Shown here piece after piece: positions 1 to 7,807 of a stretch of DNA of 7,807 nt. Each line of letters opens with the position of its first letter. The stretch's first letter is position 1. Below the pieces are notes generated by a model. That model saw only the letters and a program-made list of their open reading frames with translations. It made no database searches and was not told the DNA's origin. The position numbers and the translations under genes are program-made. Source of the DNA: CAZMGV01 sp964621525 [NCBI: uncultured bacterium] (GTDB lineage: Bacteria > JAGRBM01); NCBI GenBank assembly GCA_964621525.1, contig CAZUMS010000052.1, positions 1 to 7,807 of the forward strand. Reading direction: 5' to 3'.

Positions 1-814
1 TGAAATTGAGGCTGATCGGTGCGGAATCCGAAGGGTCGCCAAGGAGCTTGAGGCCTGCCCCCGGCTTCACCTTCTCGATGATCTGGTTTACCGCCGGAGC
101 GACGGCAGTGGCGACGGCCGCACCCTGAACGAGTATCTTCAGCGTCGGGTCCTTCACGACCTTCTCGGCCGTTCCGAAGGCGATGGCGGCGAGGCCAGCC
201 TGAAGGGCATGGGAGATGATCGTGGGTTTTCCGTCCGGACCCACTTCGGGCTTGTTCAGGACGTTCAGAATCGCCCGCTTCACGAGCGGGATTCCGAGTC
301 CCAGGGCCACGAATACCATGACGGCTTCTCCCACGGTCTTGGCCATTTCGCCGGCCGGGTTTTCCTTCGTGCCGAACAGAGGGTTCTGGCGGGTCTGTTC
401 CGAGGGCCGGGTAAACGGGGGAAACGGCGGGCGGTAACTGCCAGAGGACGACGGCGGCTTCGGGCGGCGGTTCTTCTTATGGGGTTTCTGGGGCTTTGCC
501 CTGACCCGAGGGGCCGGACGCGGCGCCGAAGGGCGAACCGGCGGCTGCGGAGCTGGCTGCGCCGGGGGAGGAGGCGGCGGGGCCGGCGGGCGGGGGCGCG
601 GCGCCCTCGGAACCCTGGGCTTGTGAGCGGGCTCCGGGGGAGCCGTCACGATGATGTACTGCGGTTTTTTCTGGCTCCGCTCGACCTTCGCGTTCTGGCC
701 GACGTTGAAATAGACCTTTTCGCCTCCCTTGAGACGCTTGGTGAACAGCGCGGGATTGGCGATAACGCTTCCCACGAGCGGGGCGGGGTTCTTGCGGGAC
801 TTTTTGGCTGGCAT
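1..814 (-). CDS. Proline-rich protein of unknown function with basic N-terminus and hydrophobic C-terminal region (3' end outside window)
   Basis: Reading from an ATG at 814 on the minus strand gives 271 codons with no stop before the window edge, so the C-terminus is missing. A GGAG lies 8 bases upstream of the ATG and supports this start. Residues 1-30 are basic (KKSRKNPAP near the start). About 31-58 could be a small folded segment (GEKVYFNVGQ then QYIIVTAP). About 59-138 is very rich in Pro, Arg and Ala, including a run of six prolines near 79-84, and should be disordered. About 157-180, 202-215 and 226-246 are Ala/Val/Leu-rich and may be membrane-associated helices. No family is recognised. 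It is the last visible gene of the operon and the only one separated from its predecessor by a real gap (111 bp). The Pro-rich linker plus hydrophobic end recalls the 337-residue protein at 2148-3161, though the two show no obvious sequence similarity. A virion or envelope protein is possible; this is inference. Confidence 0.8.
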   Translation of the reverse strand, partial: MPAKKSRKNPAPLVGSVIANPALFTKRLKGGEKVYFNVGQNAKVERSQKKPQYIIVTAPPEPAHKPRVPRAPRPRPPAPPPPPPAQPAPQPPVRPSAPRPAPRVRAKPQKPHKKNRRPKPPSSSGSYRPPFPPFTRPSEQTRQNPLFGTKENPAGEMAKTVGEAVMVFVALGLGIPLVKRAILNVLNKPEVGPDGKPTIISHALQAGLAAIAFGTAEKVVKDPTLKILVQGAAVATAVAPAVNQIIEKVKPGAGLKLLGDPSDSAPISLNF

Positions 815-925
815 GATGATTTCTCCGTGAAGTTTTCCTGTTGATTAGGGGTTGCGGGTTTAGTGGCGGGTTCTCCGGGCTTCGCCAGTTAGCAGGGTGC
901 AGCGTCTACGCTGCCGTCACGCTGG
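815..925 (-). other. 111-bp intergenic gap within the operon
   Basis: This is the only sizeable gap among the block-2 genes. It holds the 899-914 hairpin close to the upstream stop codon and the ribosome binding site of the downstream gene (GGAG about 823-826 on the plus-strand scale). No convincing -35/-10 pair is visible, but a promoter of an unfamiliar sigma class cannot be excluded. It may separate expression of the downstream proline-rich gene from the coupled genes before it. Confidence 0.5.
899..914. repeat. Perfect inverted repeat / hairpin between operon genes
   Basis: GCAGCGTCTACGCTGC is a perfect inverted repeat: a 7-bp stem around 2 bases, or more realistically a 6-bp GC-rich stem with a 4-base loop. 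An outer pair, GCCAG at 884-888 and CTGGC at 922-926, could close a larger imperfect structure. A GGCTAGCC palindrome at 924-931 overlaps the TAG stop of the upstream gene. No T-run follows on either strand, so it is not a canonical intrinsic terminator. RNA processing, mRNA stabilisation, attenuation or a protein-binding site are all open. Confidence 0.55.
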
Positions 926-1501
926 CTAGCCGACGATTCCGCGGCGGCTCAGGGTGTAGGAGCCTCCTTCGATCAGGAGCAGTTCACCGGGGTTGAGAGA
1001 AAGCCGGGGGTATTCGGGCTCGAACCTGTGGTGATAGTCGGCGGCTGAACGGCAGCTCTCCGCGTCAATGCACTTGTCCGACCAGTAGATGATGTCGGTG
1101 AGCTGGCCGAGATACTTGGTGCCGCCATATTTCCGCGTCGTGACCGATTCGAGAATCCGGCGGACGGGGAAGCCGTTGAACTCCTGGAAGTTCGAGAGGA
1201 CTACCGGCGAAACGACGGCATGACGGAGCGACGATGCGCGGGCGCCGTAGGCGAAGACCAGTTTCTTGCCCAAAGTCTGGCAGACGAGAACCGCCCGCTT
1301 CGGAACATAGGACACCTGCCGGTGATATTCGTCCACGTAGACGAGTCCCTTGAGAAGCCCGACGAGCGAGAGCTGGGCCTTGGCGGGCACTCGCGCCTTT
1401 CTGGCCTGCACCTGCGGCGGGACGGGTTCCGAAACGGTAGCCGGTTCGAGCGCCGGATTGGCCCGCATGATCTTCTCTTCGGCGACAGGATACGGTTTCA
1501 T
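926..1501 (-). CDS. 191-residue soluble protein of unknown function
   Basis: No family is recognised. The ATG at 1501 overlaps the TGA of the preceding gene as ATGA, and an AAGGTGG Shine-Dalgarno lies upstream, so this start is favoured over the in-frame ATG at residue 12. Residues 1-45 are Pro/Ala/Val-rich with basic residues and look like a flexible arm. From about 46 to the end the protein looks compact and beta-rich (KRAVLVCQTLGKKLVFAYG; NPGELLLIEGGSYTLSRRG). It has three Cys (74, 144, 150), the last two five residues apart. There is no signal peptide and no membrane segment, unlike its immediate upstream neighbours. It ends right at the GGCTAGCC palindrome. A soluble partner or structural component of the same assembly as its neighbours is inferred from operon position only. 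Confidence 0.82.
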   Translation of the reverse strand: MKPYPVAEEKIMRANPALEPATVSEPVPPQVQARKARVPAKAQLSLVGLLKGLVYVDEYHRQVSYVPKRAVLVCQTLGKKLVFAYGARASSLRHAVVSPVVLSNFQEFNGFPVRRILESVTTRKYGGTKYLGQLTDIIYWSDKCIDAESCRSAADYHHRFEPEYPRLSLNPGELLLIEGGSYTLSRRGIVG

Positions 1502-2151
1502 GCGCTTGCCACCTTCTGTTCAGTGATCCAGCGGTAAATCTTCCAGGAGAACCATGCGGCGAGTCCTGCCAGGATGTACAGGCTCGGATCGGCTCCCATA
1601 TTGGTGATCTTGTCGGCCTCGTTCGCGGCGATAACCCCGTCAAGGTCTTTCAGGGCTTCGGGATTCCCGGCGACAACCTCGCGAACGCGCCGCAGGGTGT
1701 CGGTGTGGGTTCGCTGAAGGGCGTCGATGACGGCTAGAGCGACCCGGACTTTCGCCTGAAGGTCAAAGATCCGCTTCGCCAGTGACGTGATATTGCCGTC
1801 ACCGAGGTTAAAGAACGGTTCGAGGGGTATTTCGCCGGCGAGGTTGCGGATCCCGAGGCTTTCGAGATCGATCTTTACGGGCGAACCCGATCCGAAGTTT
1901 TTCTCGATCCAGTTCTGGAGATCGTTTCGGAGGGATGATTCATCGGCGAGAATAGTACTTATGCGATTATCCAGCTCCCGGACGCCGGTTCCATAGGCTA
2001 GCCAGTCCACCCGGATTTCCGGGTGGCGCCTCGTGAACTCCCCGATGCGCTGGGTCTGCCGGGCCAGAACCGCCTGATTCCGGAGCAGAAGGACAATCTT
2101 GGCCTTCGTATCGGCCAGCCGTCCGAGCGCAGTGGTAATCAGCTCGATCAT
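1498..2151 (-). CDS. Alpha-helical protein with C-terminal membrane anchor, unknown function
   Basis: This 217-residue protein has no recognised family. The start ATG overlaps the upstream stop as ATGA, with GAGGAAA a few bases upstream. Residues 1-85 and 120-182 are rich in Leu, Arg, Glu and Asp with heptad-like spacing and are probably long helices or coiled coil. A short segment around 88-118 (Gly/Ser/Pro with FFNLGDGN) interrupts them. Residues about 190-203 (YILAGLAAWFSW), extending to about 208, form one hydrophobic, aromatic-rich membrane segment. A 9-residue tail follows, with Lys and Arg at its edge. There is no N-terminal signal. The layout, a helical body held to a membrane by its C-terminus, matches the two preceding gene products in topology. 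It could be a scaffold, spacer or membrane protein of an envelope or virion; this is inferred from context only. Confidence 0.85.
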   Translation of the reverse strand: MIELITTALGRLADTKAKIVLLLRNQAVLARQTQRIGEFTRRHPEIRVDWLAYGTGVRELDNRISTILADESSLRNDLQNWIEKNFGSGSPVKIDLESLGIRNLAGEIPLEPFFNLGDGNITSLAKRIFDLQAKVRVALAVIDALQRTHTDTLRRVREVVAGNPEALKDLDGVIAANEADKITNMGADPSLYILAGLAAWFSWKIYRWITEQKVASA

Positions 2152-3161
2152 GCTTTCCTCATGGCGAACCAGGCGAGAGCGCCCAGGAGACCAATCCCGG
2201 CAAGAAGCTCAGGGACGGCGGATTTGATGGGTTCCGTCGCACCGAACTCTTCGTAGCTTTCGTCCCATTCCTCGGATTCTTCGGGGGTGTCGAACCCGTA
2301 CGAATACTCGGTGGGGAGAGGCGTATAGGGGCGGTAGTTCGGCTGAACCGGCATATTCGGAACGACCGGCGGTGTGTATGCAGGAGACACTGGTAGTGCC
2401 GGAACCGCCGACGAGGATGAAACTGGAAGCGGTTGAATCCCTGGCAAAGGCTGAACCGCCGGAAAAGACTGTGGCACTGGTGCAGCCGCCGGCACCTGAA
2501 CCACCACCTGCGGAGCAGGAGGAACCACCGGCACCGGGTACAGTTCGGGAATCGAAACCGGTGCTTGCGGACCGGGAACCGCCATTGGTGCGGAACTGCT
2601 CGCCGCAGCCGGCACGGGAACCGTTACAGGCGGAATCAGCGCCGTCGGAAGTGCTTTCTCGTCTGGCGCTACCAGCGGTTCGACAACCGGTTCATGCGCC
2701 GCGGCAGTCACCGGCTCAGGGCTGAATGGAGCTGCTGGCACGGCAGGAACCGGCGGTGTCGGGGAAGATGGCAGCGACGATACGGGCGAAGGTGCCGCGG
2801 TAGTCGCGTTGGCGGCGGCTATCGCCTGCCTTTTCGCCTTCCGCTCGGCAATGACTTTTTTCTGTCTGGCCTGAAGCTGCCTGAGCTGGCGAACGACCAC
2901 GGCCGGCAGCCGCTTCTTCGCCGCTTTGCTCACCCGGCCAAGCTGCGGATCACCGAGCGGCGTGAGGTCGCTCGGACAGGATAGTCGCCCAAGGATATTC
3001 GCCAGGGCACCCAGCTCCTGAGGCGTCAGGTTCTCCCTATCCAGCCAGGCATTGATTTCCTGAGCAGACACTCCGGAAAGCGCCGACGACGGCCACGGAA
3101 GTTCGACCGGACGGTTGCCGATCCGGACCTTCACGTTCACGGGGCGGGTGTGGTTTCTCAT
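2148..3161 (-). CDS. Pro/Ala-rich C-terminally anchored protein, unknown function
   Basis: Starting at the ATG at 3161 gives 337 residues. A longer reading begins at a TTG at 3200, but that would overlap the transglutaminase gene by 29 bp without a clear ribosome binding site. The ATG sits 10 bp after that gene's stop, with only a weak GAAAG upstream. Domains in order: a probable small helical domain at about 1-75 (VSAQEINAWLDRENLTPQEL); a strongly basic helix at 75-115, rich in Lys, Arg and Gln; a long Pro/Ala/Val linker at about 120-285; an acidic patch at 291-310 (PEESEEWDESYEEFG); and one membrane segment at about 318-333 followed by RKA. Acid before and base after the segment predict a cytoplasmic C-terminus by the positive-inside rule. 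The linker resembles TonB-like or spike-stalk spacers in composition only. No family is recognised. Confidence 0.83.
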   Translation of the reverse strand: MRNHTRPVNVKVRIGNRPVELPWPSSALSGVSAQEINAWLDRENLTPQELGALANILGRLSCPSDLTPLGDPQLGRVSKAAKKRLPAVVVRQLRQLQARQKKVIAERKAKRQAIAAANATTAAPSPVSSLPSSPTPPVPAVPAAPFSPEPVTAAAHEPVVEPLVAPDEKALPTALIPPVTVPVPAAASSSAPMAVPGPQAPVSIPELYPVPVVPPAPQVVVQVPAAAPVPQSFPAVQPLPGIQPLPVSSSSAVPALPVSPAYTPPVVPNMPVQPNYRPYTPLPTEYSYGFDTPEESEEWDESYEEFGATEPIKSAVPELLAGIGLLGALAWFAMRKA

Positions 3162-3171
3162 GGCGGTTCTT

Positions 3172-4314
3172 TCAGGAATTCTTCGTGGCGACGTAGGCAA
3201 GGCCGCCGGCGGCGGCGAGACCGCCGCCCATGAGGATATAGTTCCGGCTGGCTTCAGCCTTGACGGCCGGAACAGCTTCCGGTGTGTCCGCCTTCATCTC
3301 GGCCTTGGCCGCCTTGGGCTTCCTTGGCGCACGCGGAGCGCGCGCCGCAGCGGCGACCGGAGTACCTTTCTTCTTGCCCATCATCGCCTTGCCGCCCTTG
3401 TAGGCGGCGAACGCCGCGATCGAAGCCCCGCCGGTGATCGGAGCGGCCACGACGGCGAGCGGAGCGGCGACTTTCTTGAGCCCCTTTTTCACCTTGTCCC
3501 AGAGGCCTGAGAGTTCCGGTGAATGTCCCGGAAGCGCCCCCGCCTGTTCCAGCCGGTCGAACCCGGCCTCGACCTGGAGAATCTCTTCCGGGGTCAGCGT
3601 CCCCTTGAGCTGGCGGAACCAGTTGTCCCACTCGGCGTCCGATACATAGGGAATGTCCCGGACGCTCCAAGGCACCCGGATCTCCTTTGCCCCGACCTTC
3701 ATGGAAATGACCTTCGACGGTCCGGCAAAGAGGTCTCCGAGGAAGTTTCCGATGCCGTAGTTCGGAGTAGTGCCGGTTTCCTTTAGGGCTCCCTGTTCAA
3801 CAACGTCGAACTCCCGGCGGACGGCGAACGTGCGCTTCAAGTCCAGGCCATCGGACACGGTCGGATCGAGATCGATCCACTGGTCCTGGCCGTCTTTCCG
3901 GTAACGGGCGGCGAGAAAGACATGAAAGAACTGGTTGGGGGCGTTTCCCACGATGACGATCCGGACCGGATAGCCGATGCTCATCAGCAGCGTGCCCAGC
4001 AGCATCGCCTGGCAGTCGCAGTCACCATGCCCGAACAGGACCGTGACGAGCGGAGTTTGCAGCCATTCGTGGTTCTGCGGATCGCGGGTATACCGGACGT
4101 TCCGGCGGACCCACGAAAAGAGCGCCGTGATCTCGCCGAGCTGGTCGTACTCCAGGACTTTCGCTTTCGTGATGACGTCGCGGGCGAACTTGGCGAGCCG
4201 GGTCGAATGGCTCGTCTTCCACATGACAAGCGCCATGTGAGCGAGGGTTATTATCGTCCCCTTCATGCCCCGGCGCATGTTGTAGGGGATCTGACGGACG
4301 GGGATTTCGTTCAT
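3172..4314 (-). CDS. Transglutaminase-like cysteine enzyme with C-terminal membrane anchor
   Basis: This 380-residue protein has a transglutaminase-like (papain-fold) core at about residues 55-155. The triad is visible: Cys99 in GHGDCDCQAMLLGTLL, His131 in FFHVFLAA, and Asp150 (or 148) in QWIDLDPT. The preceding FSWVRRNVRYTRDP and WLQTP stretch also fits a class of phage and bacterial transglutaminase-like proteins. Family members act as cross-linking enzymes, deamidases or proteases; which applies cannot be read here. After the core come a linker, a helical region at 225-282, a hydrophobic Ala/Gly stretch at 283-305, a Lys/Ala/Pro-rich linker at 312-355, and a C-terminal membrane segment at about 359-376 ending in KNS. 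The start is coupled to the previous gene by ATGA, with GGGGGTGA as ribosome binding site. The residue after CD is Cys101, where I recall Asp as common. The long anchored C-terminal extension is the odd part. The fold call is firm; the substrate is unknown. Confidence 0.88.
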   Translation of the reverse strand: MNEIPVRQIPYNMRRGMKGTIITLAHMALVMWKTSHSTRLAKFARDVITKAKVLEYDQLGEITALFSWVRRNVRYTRDPQNHEWLQTPLVTVLFGHGDCDCQAMLLGTLLMSIGYPVRIVIVGNAPNQFFHVFLAARYRKDGQDQWIDLDPTVSDGLDLKRTFAVRREFDVVEQGALKETGTTPNYGIGNFLGDLFAGPSKVISMKVGAKEIRVPWSVRDIPYVSDAEWDNWFRQLKGTLTPEEILQVEAGFDRLEQAGALPGHSPELSGLWDKVKKGLKKVAAPLAVVAAPITGGASIAAFAAYKGGKAMMGKKKGTPVAAAARAPRAPRKPKAAKAEMKADTPEAVPAVKAEASRNYILMGGGLAAAGGLAYVATKNS

Positions 4315-5654
4315 TTGCCGTCACCCCCTTTGAGCGCCACGAGTGCGTCGCCGAGGTATTTCAGGACTTCGGGCTGACGGAACCGCTCGGAGAGGTCCGG
4401 ACGCCCGATGCTCGCGCCGAAGGACACGATCTGGTCTACAGAGAGCTGCTTGACGGTCGACATGAACTCCGGGCTGGTTCCCGCCGTGAGCGTTGCCAGG
4501 AACTCCCCCACGGGCCGCTTTTCCCGGACAAACTGCTCCACACCGGAAATGAGCGCTTCGACGGCCTGAACAGGACTCGGAGCGGCCGCAGCAGGCGCTT
4601 CAATAACCGGCGAAGCCTGGGCCGTTGCCGGCGCCCCCGACAGTGCCCCTGACAGCGTCTTTTCGTTAGACAGGACAAACTGCTCCGTCAGGCGTCCGAA
4701 CGAACCCGCGACCGTATCAGCAAGGCGCTGTCCGAAGCTCTTGGGCGGTTCGGGCTCCCCGGCGGGTTCCTCGTAGTCGTCGCCATCGTCATCCGGGTCG
4801 TCGCCGTCCCCGTTTCCCCCGAGCGCCGGGATGGGAAAGACCGAGGGCTGGAGCTGGCGGGCAATGTCGAGAAGCTTTCCGAACGAATCGATCGGGTCCG
4901 TACTTGTAACAGGAGCCGGATTCACCCTCGGAGTCTCCAGAGCCTTCCCTACCAGCGACATCAGGGTCTGGTTCTGCTGGGAAAGCAGCCCCAGAACCGC
5001 CGCGATGGACGGATCCGAGGTCTTTTCGGTCGCTTTCGTCTCCAGGACCCGGATGACCGGTTCCAGAGCCGAACGGACCATTCCGGCGATATCGACAGCC
5101 GGCTGGGCAACTTCTTTCGGCCGGAGTTCGCTCAGGAGGTCGGACTTGAGCTGCGAAACAAGTCCGGAGAGATCGATAGGGGCGGTTTCCGGCGCGGGCT
5201 GCGGTACCTGAGCCTCTACCTCGTCGTCGCCAGTGAACGTTCCGTAGGTCTCGATGTCGCAGACCCCGCACTTGAAGTATTTTCCGCTGTTCCGGATTTC
5301 CCAGTGATACTTTCCGTCGCCGTAGTGCTCGCCGATCACCTTTTCGAGATCGAAGCCGTCCTCGAACATCCAGCGCTCCAGGGCAATCGCTCGGATGCTT
5401 TTCAGGCCCTCTCCCCTTCTGAACCGGCGAAGGCGAAGGGACAGTTTACCGCCTGTACTGCCGCCGAGAGATTCCGCGATCTTCCTGAGCGCTTCTTCGT
5501 CCTCCGGCGTGAGCGGAGACGCCGTGGGAAGCGTTCTGGGCGGCCTGGCTGTATCTCTGGCGGGGACGGCAGACGCTTCGTCAGCCTCTACCGTGTCTTC
5601 CGCTTCGACGGCTTCCGGCTGGTCCAGATACGGGAACCCTGATTCCGTAGACAT
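4311..5654 (-). CDS. 447-residue protein of unknown function with a GDGKY/CxxC module
   Basis: No family is recognised. The ATG at 5654 is preceded by GAGGTGAT at good spacing and lies inside the 3' end of the HTH gene. Residues 1-50 are acidic, then Pro/Ala-rich. About 50-95 is helical and basic (LRLRRFRRGEG). About 100-140 is a distinctive module containing EHYGDGKYHWEIRNSGKYF, followed by a single CGVC pair and YGTF; it looks like a beta-hairpin, and the lone CxxC could bind metal only if paired with another chain. About 160-275 is mainly helical. A very acidic, probably disordered loop lies at 279-302 (Gly, Asp, Glu, Pro). About 305-385 mixes helices with an Ala/Pro linker, and 385-447 is a final helical domain. 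No membrane segment is visible. It is the first large gene of the operon and is coupled by ATGA to the transglutaminase-like gene. A scaffold or DNA-proximal structural role is only a guess. Confidence 0.85.
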   Translation of the reverse strand: MSTESGFPYLDQPEAVEAEDTVEADEASAVPARDTARPPRTLPTASPLTPEDEEALRKIAESLGGSTGGKLSLRLRRFRRGEGLKSIRAIALERWMFEDGFDLEKVIGEHYGDGKYHWEIRNSGKYFKCGVCDIETYGTFTGDDEVEAQVPQPAPETAPIDLSGLVSQLKSDLLSELRPKEVAQPAVDIAGMVRSALEPVIRVLETKATEKTSDPSIAAVLGLLSQQNQTLMSLVGKALETPRVNPAPVTSTDPIDSFGKLLDIARQLQPSVFPIPALGGNGDGDDPDDDGDDYEEPAGEPEPPKSFGQRLADTVAGSFGRLTEQFVLSNEKTLSGALSGAPATAQASPVIEAPAAAAPSPVQAVEALISGVEQFVREKRPVGEFLATLTAGTSPEFMSTVKQLSVDQIVSFGASIGRPDLSERFRQPEVLKYLGDALVALKGGDGK

Positions 5655-5854
5655 GCGATCACCTCATTGGTGCGCACGGAGAGGGCTTTGGCGATTTTTT
5701 CGGTTTCGGCCCTGGTGGGATTCACCCGGCCGGACTCGATAGCCGACAGTGTCTGCCGCCTCAGTCCGGTCTCAATGGCCACGGCCTTCTGGGAAAGTCC
5801 CAGCCGCCTTCGCAAAGTCCGTATGCTCTCCGCACACTTCATGCGGGAGATCAT
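5588..5854 (-). CDS. Xre/Cro-type helix-turn-helix transcriptional regulator
   Basis: This 88-residue protein has a classic HTH_3 (Xre/Cro) domain at about 10-66: an IRTLRRRLGLSQ first helix, KAVAIETGL then RRQTLSAIESGR as the turn and recognition helix, and an NPTRAETEKIAKALSV helix. Such proteins bind operators as dimers and often act as repressors in prophages, plasmids and toxin-antitoxin loci. Two starts are possible: ATG at 5854, used here, or ATG at 5842 beginning MKCAES; neither has a strong ribosome binding site. The basic C-terminal tail, residues 67-88 (SRKPSKRKTR at the end), is encoded in the 67 bp that overlap the next gene. It is the first gene of block 2 and lies 55 bp after hsdR, so it is the natural regulator of the downstream genes. 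A host regulator of hsd is an alternative, less likely because it lies downstream in the same direction. Confidence 0.85.
   Translation of the reverse strand: MISRMKCAESIRTLRRRLGLSQKAVAIETGLRRQTLSAIESGRVNPTRAETEKIAKALSVRTNEVIACLRNQGSRIWTSRKPSKRKTR
5658..5665 (-). promoter_or_regulatory. Strong ribosome binding site inside the HTH gene, for the 447-residue protein
   Basis: GAGGTGAT on the minus strand lies 3 bases before the ATG at 5654, with its AGG core about 7 bases upstream. It fixes the start of the 447-residue gene despite the large overlap with the HTH gene and suggests translation is coupled to the regulator or reinitiates near its end. Confidence 0.7.
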
Positions 5855-5909
5855 GCAGCTTCGTCATTTGCTCAACAATGATCCTTTTGGGCGGACACTT
5901 TCGAGCGTG
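5855..5909 (-). promoter_or_regulatory. Short gap between hsdR and the HTH gene; possible control region
   Basis: This 55-bp gap separates the two blocks. It contains an imperfect palindrome, TTGTTGAGCAA (about 5869-5879), with 4 of 5 arm positions matching, close to the HTH start where an autoregulatory operator would sit. No clear -10 element and no hairpin with a T-run is seen. Any promoter for block 2 must lie here, within the hsdR 3' end, or farther upstream. The regulatory role is inferred from position. Confidence 0.3.

Positions 5910-7807
<1,898 letters not shown>

Noticed and set aside
209-844. Plus-strand open frame (211 codons), Arg/Gly-rich
   Set aside because: It is antisense to the Pro-rich tract of the 1-814 gene: proline and arginine codons on one strand read as Gly/Arg codons on the other. 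The minus-strand frame has the better ribosome binding site and fits the operon.
899-914. Intrinsic terminator at the hairpin
   Set aside because: No T-run follows the stem on either strand and the stem is short, so it is kept only as a hairpin of unknown role.
1065-1643. Alternative minus-strand frame (192 codons) across the 191- and 217-residue genes
   Set aside because: Its composition is Arg/Gly/Ser-biased without structure, and it covers parts of two genes that are neatly joined by an ATGA overlap.
2372-2725. Plus-strand Pro/Glu-rich open frame opposite the 337-residue protein
   Set aside because: It is a mirror of low-complexity GC-rich coding sequence and runs against all neighbours. 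The minus-strand frame is longer, has a membrane anchor and is coupled to neighbours by overlap.
3162-3200. TTG start extending the 337-residue protein by 13 residues
   Set aside because: It would overlap the transglutaminase-like gene by 29 bp with a rare start codon and no clear ribosome binding site. The ATG at 3161 lies 10 bp after the preceding stop.
5885-5905. GTGTCCGCCC-like stretch after hsdR, reminiscent of some insertion sequence ends
   Set aside because: There is no matching inverted copy, no transposase gene and no target duplication visible; a single short resemblance is not evidence.

Overview
The window is GC-rich (roughly 60% by eye) bacterial DNA. Every supportable gene lies on the minus strand, so transcription runs from position 7807 toward position 1. 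The host cannot be named from sequence alone. Strong Shine-Dalgarno sequences and ATGA stop/start overlaps fit a free-living GC-rich bacterium or an element living in one.

There are two blocks. Block 1 (about 5910-7807) is the 3' two thirds of a type I restriction enzyme R subunit (hsdR). It carries the DEAH, TGTP, TGFDAP and QAIARVNR helicase motifs and an EcoR124-like C-terminal region. Its nuclease domain and Walker A motif lie beyond the right edge. Block 2 (1-5854) starts 55 bp downstream and reads as one co-directional operon: a small Xre/Cro-type helix-turn-helix protein, a 447-residue unknown protein, a transglutaminase-like protein with a full Cys-His-Asp triad, a proline-rich C-terminally anchored protein, a helical C-terminally anchored protein, a 191-residue soluble unknown, and a proline-rich protein cut by the left edge.

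Block 2 is tightly packed. Its junctions, in order of transcription, are a 67-bp overlap, a 4-bp ATGA overlap, a 10-bp gap, two more 4-bp ATGA overlaps, and one 111-bp gap that holds a perfect hairpin. Three consecutive products end in a single hydrophobic segment followed by a short tail with Lys or Arg. Two products contain long Pro/Ala-rich linkers. Apart from the HTH and transglutaminase folds, nothing here is recognisable.

Interpretation (inference): block 2 looks like the structural or accessory module of a prophage or other mobile element, plausibly one with a membrane component, controlled by the Xre regulator and lying next to a restriction system. No capsid, packaging ATPase, integrase or replication gene is visible, so the element type is unproven. 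A host-encoded envelope system remains possible.
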